34,725 bases of DNA, from positions 1-34,725 of the forward strand of contig CALLBD010000102.1 of NCBI GenBank assembly GCA_938001915.1. Reading direction: 5' to 3'. This document shows, in pieces, positions 32,187 to 34,725 of this stretch (within the stretch, counting starts at the first letter, position 1; each line of letters opens with the position of its first letter). Made by a program: the position numbers and the translations under genes. The notes under the pieces were generated by a model. The model had not been told where the DNA came from. It saw nothing but the letters and a program-made list of their open reading frames with translations, and did not search any database. Source of the DNA: an uncultured Caulobacterales bacterium (GTDB lineage: Bacteria > Pseudomonadota > Alphaproteobacteria > Caulobacterales > Maricaulaceae).

Positions 32187-33671
32187 ATGACAATTGAGCA
32201 AAAGAACCCACCTTTCAAAAAAGCGCTTATGATATTTGGCGTAATTGGGACCCTTGCAATGGGGGGATGTTCCACAACAGCTGTGAAGTATGACGCCTCG
32301 AATGTGTCCGGCTTTACGGATAGCACATTACGACCTCAGGCCGTTCCGCTGGCAACAGACGCGCCTCTAAATATTGATGACGTGCGGACACGTACGCTCG
32401 CTCATAATTCCGAATATTCACGCGCCCAAACTCAGTTGATGGAGACGGTTAGAAAAGCCGGAATCCGGGGCAAAGATTTCTTCCCTCAAGCCTACGCCAA
32501 CAGCTATGGCACATGGAGAAACAACGCGAGTGCTTCTATCGGCAAGAAAGTCGACGATACATCCAGAACAATGCCGAAAGACTTCTACACGGCTCAAGAC
32601 CAAGCTGCTGCAAGGTCAAATCTAACGACAAGTTGGGACCTCCTAGAGATTGGCCTAAGCGGTTTCAAAGCTAACCGCCGTACAATAAATGCTTACTCGC
32701 AGAGTGAGCAAAACCAATATCAATGCAACAAAATGATGGTCGATGTTGAGAATGCCTATTGGCGGGCCGTTGCATTCGAACAAGCTGAAAAGAAATCAAC
32801 ATGGCTAAAAAACCGCGTGGCTTACGCGCTAGATCTGTCACAACAGCGCGCAGATCAGAACCCTGATACGAAGCTTCAAGAATTAATGTTTCAGCGTGAA
32901 TTAATCGATATAAATCGGTGGTATCAATCTCTTTACCGATCCCTGCTTTCAGCGAAACCTGAACTCGCTCGCTTGATGAATGTGCCTGCAGGGACCAATT
33001 TTGCATTAGAATCTACGCGTCTGCCTTCCAATCTGGGAGAGCTTGGAGAAAAGAATGCGCTAGACCTTATTACAACAGCTTACCAAAACCGTCCGGAAAT
33101 TCGGCAAGCGCTTTATCAGTCTGATTTGACAAAATTAAAAAATGAGGAAGACCTTTGGCGACACCTGCCCGCGATGCGTTTTTTCCTCGGGGCGAACCAC
33201 AACACGAATAGCTTCGTACTGAATCAAGATTTCGCCTCCGCTGGACTCAACTTGAGTTGGGACATTTTACGCTTGGGCCAAATTGGTGAAACGAAACGAA
33301 ACGGCAAACTCGCGCTCGCCGAACAAAGAAGACAGACAGAAATTCTCGCCAGTGCCATCATGGCGCAGGTTATTATTGCCCGCGAGCAAATGCACAAATT
33401 GGATTATGATCTGACTCTCGCGTGGAAGGCCTTATCTGTGCAAGGTGAAATTACGGATGACCTGTATAAAGACGCACAGTCTGGAGCGAAACCCGAGACA
33501 TATTTAGTCAAAGAAGAACTGATGCGGGAATTATCCTTCATTCGTGAACAGATGGCTCGGGCAGAATTACATACAGCGAAAGCTCGTTTAGAGCAGAGCA
33601 TCGGCATTGTACCAATATGCCAGGCTCCAACACACCTTCAGGCAAGCGTTCCATCGCCGTCTGCACTCTAG
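32187..33671 (+). CDS. TolC-family outer-membrane efflux lipoprotein
   Basis: A 494-residue protein. A lipoprotein signal peptide has its Cys at residue 28 (MGGCST), CGGAG upstream. A TolC/OEP-like body of two long coiled-coil halves follows: LNIDDVRTRTLAHNSEYSRAQ, then RPEIRQALYQSDLTKLKNEEDLWRHLPAMRFFLG in the second repeat, and a C-terminal helix EQMARAELHTAKARLEQS. TolC proteins form the outer-membrane exit duct of export machines. No membrane-fusion protein or inner-membrane pump is visible in the window, so the partner lies beyond the edge, or the duct serves polysaccharide or protein export by this cluster. It follows the large membrane protein by 178 bases, with its own putative promoter. 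Confidence 0.85.
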   Translation: MTIEQKNPPFKKALMIFGVIGTLAMGGCSTTAVKYDASNVSGFTDSTLRPQAVPLATDAPLNIDDVRTRTLAHNSEYSRAQTQLMETVRKAGIRGKDFFPQAYANSYGTWRNNASASIGKKVDDTSRTMPKDFYTAQDQAAARSNLTTSWDLLEIGLSGFKANRRTINAYSQSEQNQYQCNKMMVDVENAYWRAVAFEQAEKKSTWLKNRVAYALDLSQQRADQNPDTKLQELMFQRELIDINRWYQSLYRSLLSAKPELARLMNVPAGTNFALESTRLPSNLGELGEKNALDLITTAYQNRPEIRQALYQSDLTKLKNEEDLWRHLPAMRFFLGANHNTNSFVLNQDFASAGLNLSWDILRLGQIGETKRNGKLALAEQRRQTEILASAIMAQVIIAREQMHKLDYDLTLAWKALSVQGEITDDLYKDAQSGAKPETYLVKEELMRELSFIREQMARAELHTAKARLEQSIGIVPICQAPTHLQASVPSPSAL

Positions 33672-33685
33672 GCCGCTAAAAACAA

Positions 33686-34725
33686 TGCTCTTCACTGATC
33701 CCGTATTCCTGACAAAGTTTTTACCCTTGGTCCTTCTGGGCTTTTTCGCAACGCTGTTCTCCAAAACGCGTTGGCATAGCCAAATCCTATTGATTGGCGC
33801 CAGTCTTGTTTTTTACAGCTGGTTCAAATCAGAGTACTTAATACTTTTGATCGGGTCGATGGGCGTCAACTACGCGCTCGCAAAACATATTTTGGCACAA
33901 CCCGGGACACGAAAATCCAAACAGGTTTTGATTATCGGCATCGTCGCCAACCTACTGCTTCTAGGTGTCTACAAATACCTCGGTTTCCTAACTGTGAATT
34001 TCAACGCCCTATTCGACCTAGGTCTCCCTGATCCAAAGCTACTTCTACCGCTCGCAATTTCTTTCTTCACTTTCCAACAGATTTCCTATCTGTGTGACAG
34101 TCATGCAGGAAAGATGGACCCGGCCTCGCACACCCCGCTTGAATATGCGTTGTTTGTTACATTTTTTCCGCAGCTAATCGCGGGACCTATTGTCCATCAC
34201 GCAGAGATGATGCCGCAATTTCGAAAATTCATCACGCCAAGCGCGCGTGCGATTATGTTTTGCGAAGGCCTATGTCTCTTCGCGCTGGGTCTTTTCAAAA
34301 AACTGGCGATCGCAGACTCCATAGCTCCCTACGCCAACCAAGTTTTCGCCTCTGTCGATAGCGGCGTTGCTGTGACTAGCATAACGGCTTGGGGCGGTGC
34401 CCTCGCCTATACCTTCCAAATCTATTTTGATTTTTCGGGCTATTCCGACATGGCCATTGGCCTTGGGCTTCTGTTCGCAATCCGCCTACCGTGGAATTTC
34501 AACTCTCCTTACAAATCTGAAAACATGTCTGAATTTTGGCGGCGTTGGCACATGACACTCAGCCGCTGGTTACGCGATTATCTCTACATACCTCTTGGCG
34601 GTAACCGTCACGGCAAGGTACGCCAGTACATCAACAATTTTGCGACAATGGTCCTAGGCGGACTATGGCATGGCGCCCACTGGAACTTCCTCATCTGGGG
34701 TGCACTACACGGTTTCTATCTCATC
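33686..34725 (+). CDS. AlgI-type MBOAT O-acyltransferase, partial, frameshifted near the start
   Basis: The gene runs off the right edge. From 33721 one clean frame shows an MBOAT membrane acyltransferase: LLIGASLVFYSWF, FFPQLIAGPIVHH, YFDFSGYSDMAIGL, FWRRWHMTLSRWLRDYLYIPLGG and LWHGAHWNFLIWG, with the catalytic-type His in LWHGAHW. Such enzymes acetylate secreted polysaccharides (AlgI) or related surface polymers. That frame has a stop at 33697 and no good start. The expected N-terminus, MLFTDPVFLTKF, begins at ATG 33686 in a different frame and joins the rest if the TTTT at 33719-33722 had one more T. It is either a real frameshift mutation or a base-call error. It lies 14 bases after the TolC-like gene. 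Confidence 0.88.

Noticed and set aside
1-34725. CRISPR arrays, tRNA/rRNA genes, integrases or transposases
   Set aside because: No regularly spaced direct repeats, cloverleaf-like sequences or recombinase motifs were seen on either strand.

Overview
The window reads as chromosome of a heterotrophic alphaproteobacterium, probably a marine, Caulobacterales/Maricaulales-like one. The pointers are a large TonB-dependent receptor beside a beta-glucosidase and a sugar symporter, a tamA-tamB pair, unsaturated-uronate catabolism genes, and several matches to the EcfG (ECF15) general-stress promoter pattern GGAAC-N16/17-CGTT that is typical of Alphaproteobacteria. The taxon is inferred from gene content. 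No phage, intact IS element, CRISPR array, rRNA or tRNA was seen.

Layout. (1) 1-7151, minus strand: a LytS-type histidine kinase and a LytTR response regulator, then a TonB receptor, a GH3 exo-beta-glucosidase lipoprotein and the start of an SSS sugar symporter. This looks like a sensed beta-glucan/glucoside uptake and hydrolysis locus. (2) 7152-7770: no recognisable gene. (3) 7826-10557, minus: a DsbD/ScsB-type thiol reductant conduit and a periplasmic redoxin, next to the decayed 3' end of an RND efflux pump. (4) 10.9-12.1 kb: a stress-response island with three EcfG-type promoter matches, two small membrane proteins (YqjD/ElaB-like and YqjE-like), and a strong candidate small RNA on the minus strand with two C-rich-loop hairpins and an intrinsic terminator. 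(5) 12.2-18.2 kb: tamA-tamB, the outer-membrane translocation/lipid-transport module. tamA has no ATG, GTG or TTG in front of its signal peptide. (6) 18.7-22.6 kb: a LacI regulator with two identical 16-bp operators, a DhuI-type isomerase, KduD and a lone TRAP substrate-binding protein. Together they make a 4-deoxy-5-ketouronate to KDG branch.

(7) 22.7 kb to the end: a divergent surface- or exopolysaccharide cluster. On the minus strand are a secreted Ig-like protein, a membrane-anchored GH5-like protein whose catalytic acid/base Glu is replaced by Gln, and a GT4 glycosyltransferase. On the plus strand are a GT2 fused to a STAS domain, a Wzx-type flippase, a 1042-residue GT-C/PTPS-related membrane protein with periplasmic NTF2-like and FxLYD-like domains, a TolC-like outer-membrane lipoprotein and an AlgI-type MBOAT acyltransferase. 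The MBOAT runs off the edge and carries a one-base frameshift near its start. I do not recognise this gene set as a named pathway, and it is the best candidate for an undescribed system. Shared 9-bp motifs in its two promoter regions suggest co-regulation.

Two apparent frame problems (tamA and the MBOAT gene) both fall at T-runs that would be repaired by one extra T. Sequence error must be excluded before either is given biological meaning.
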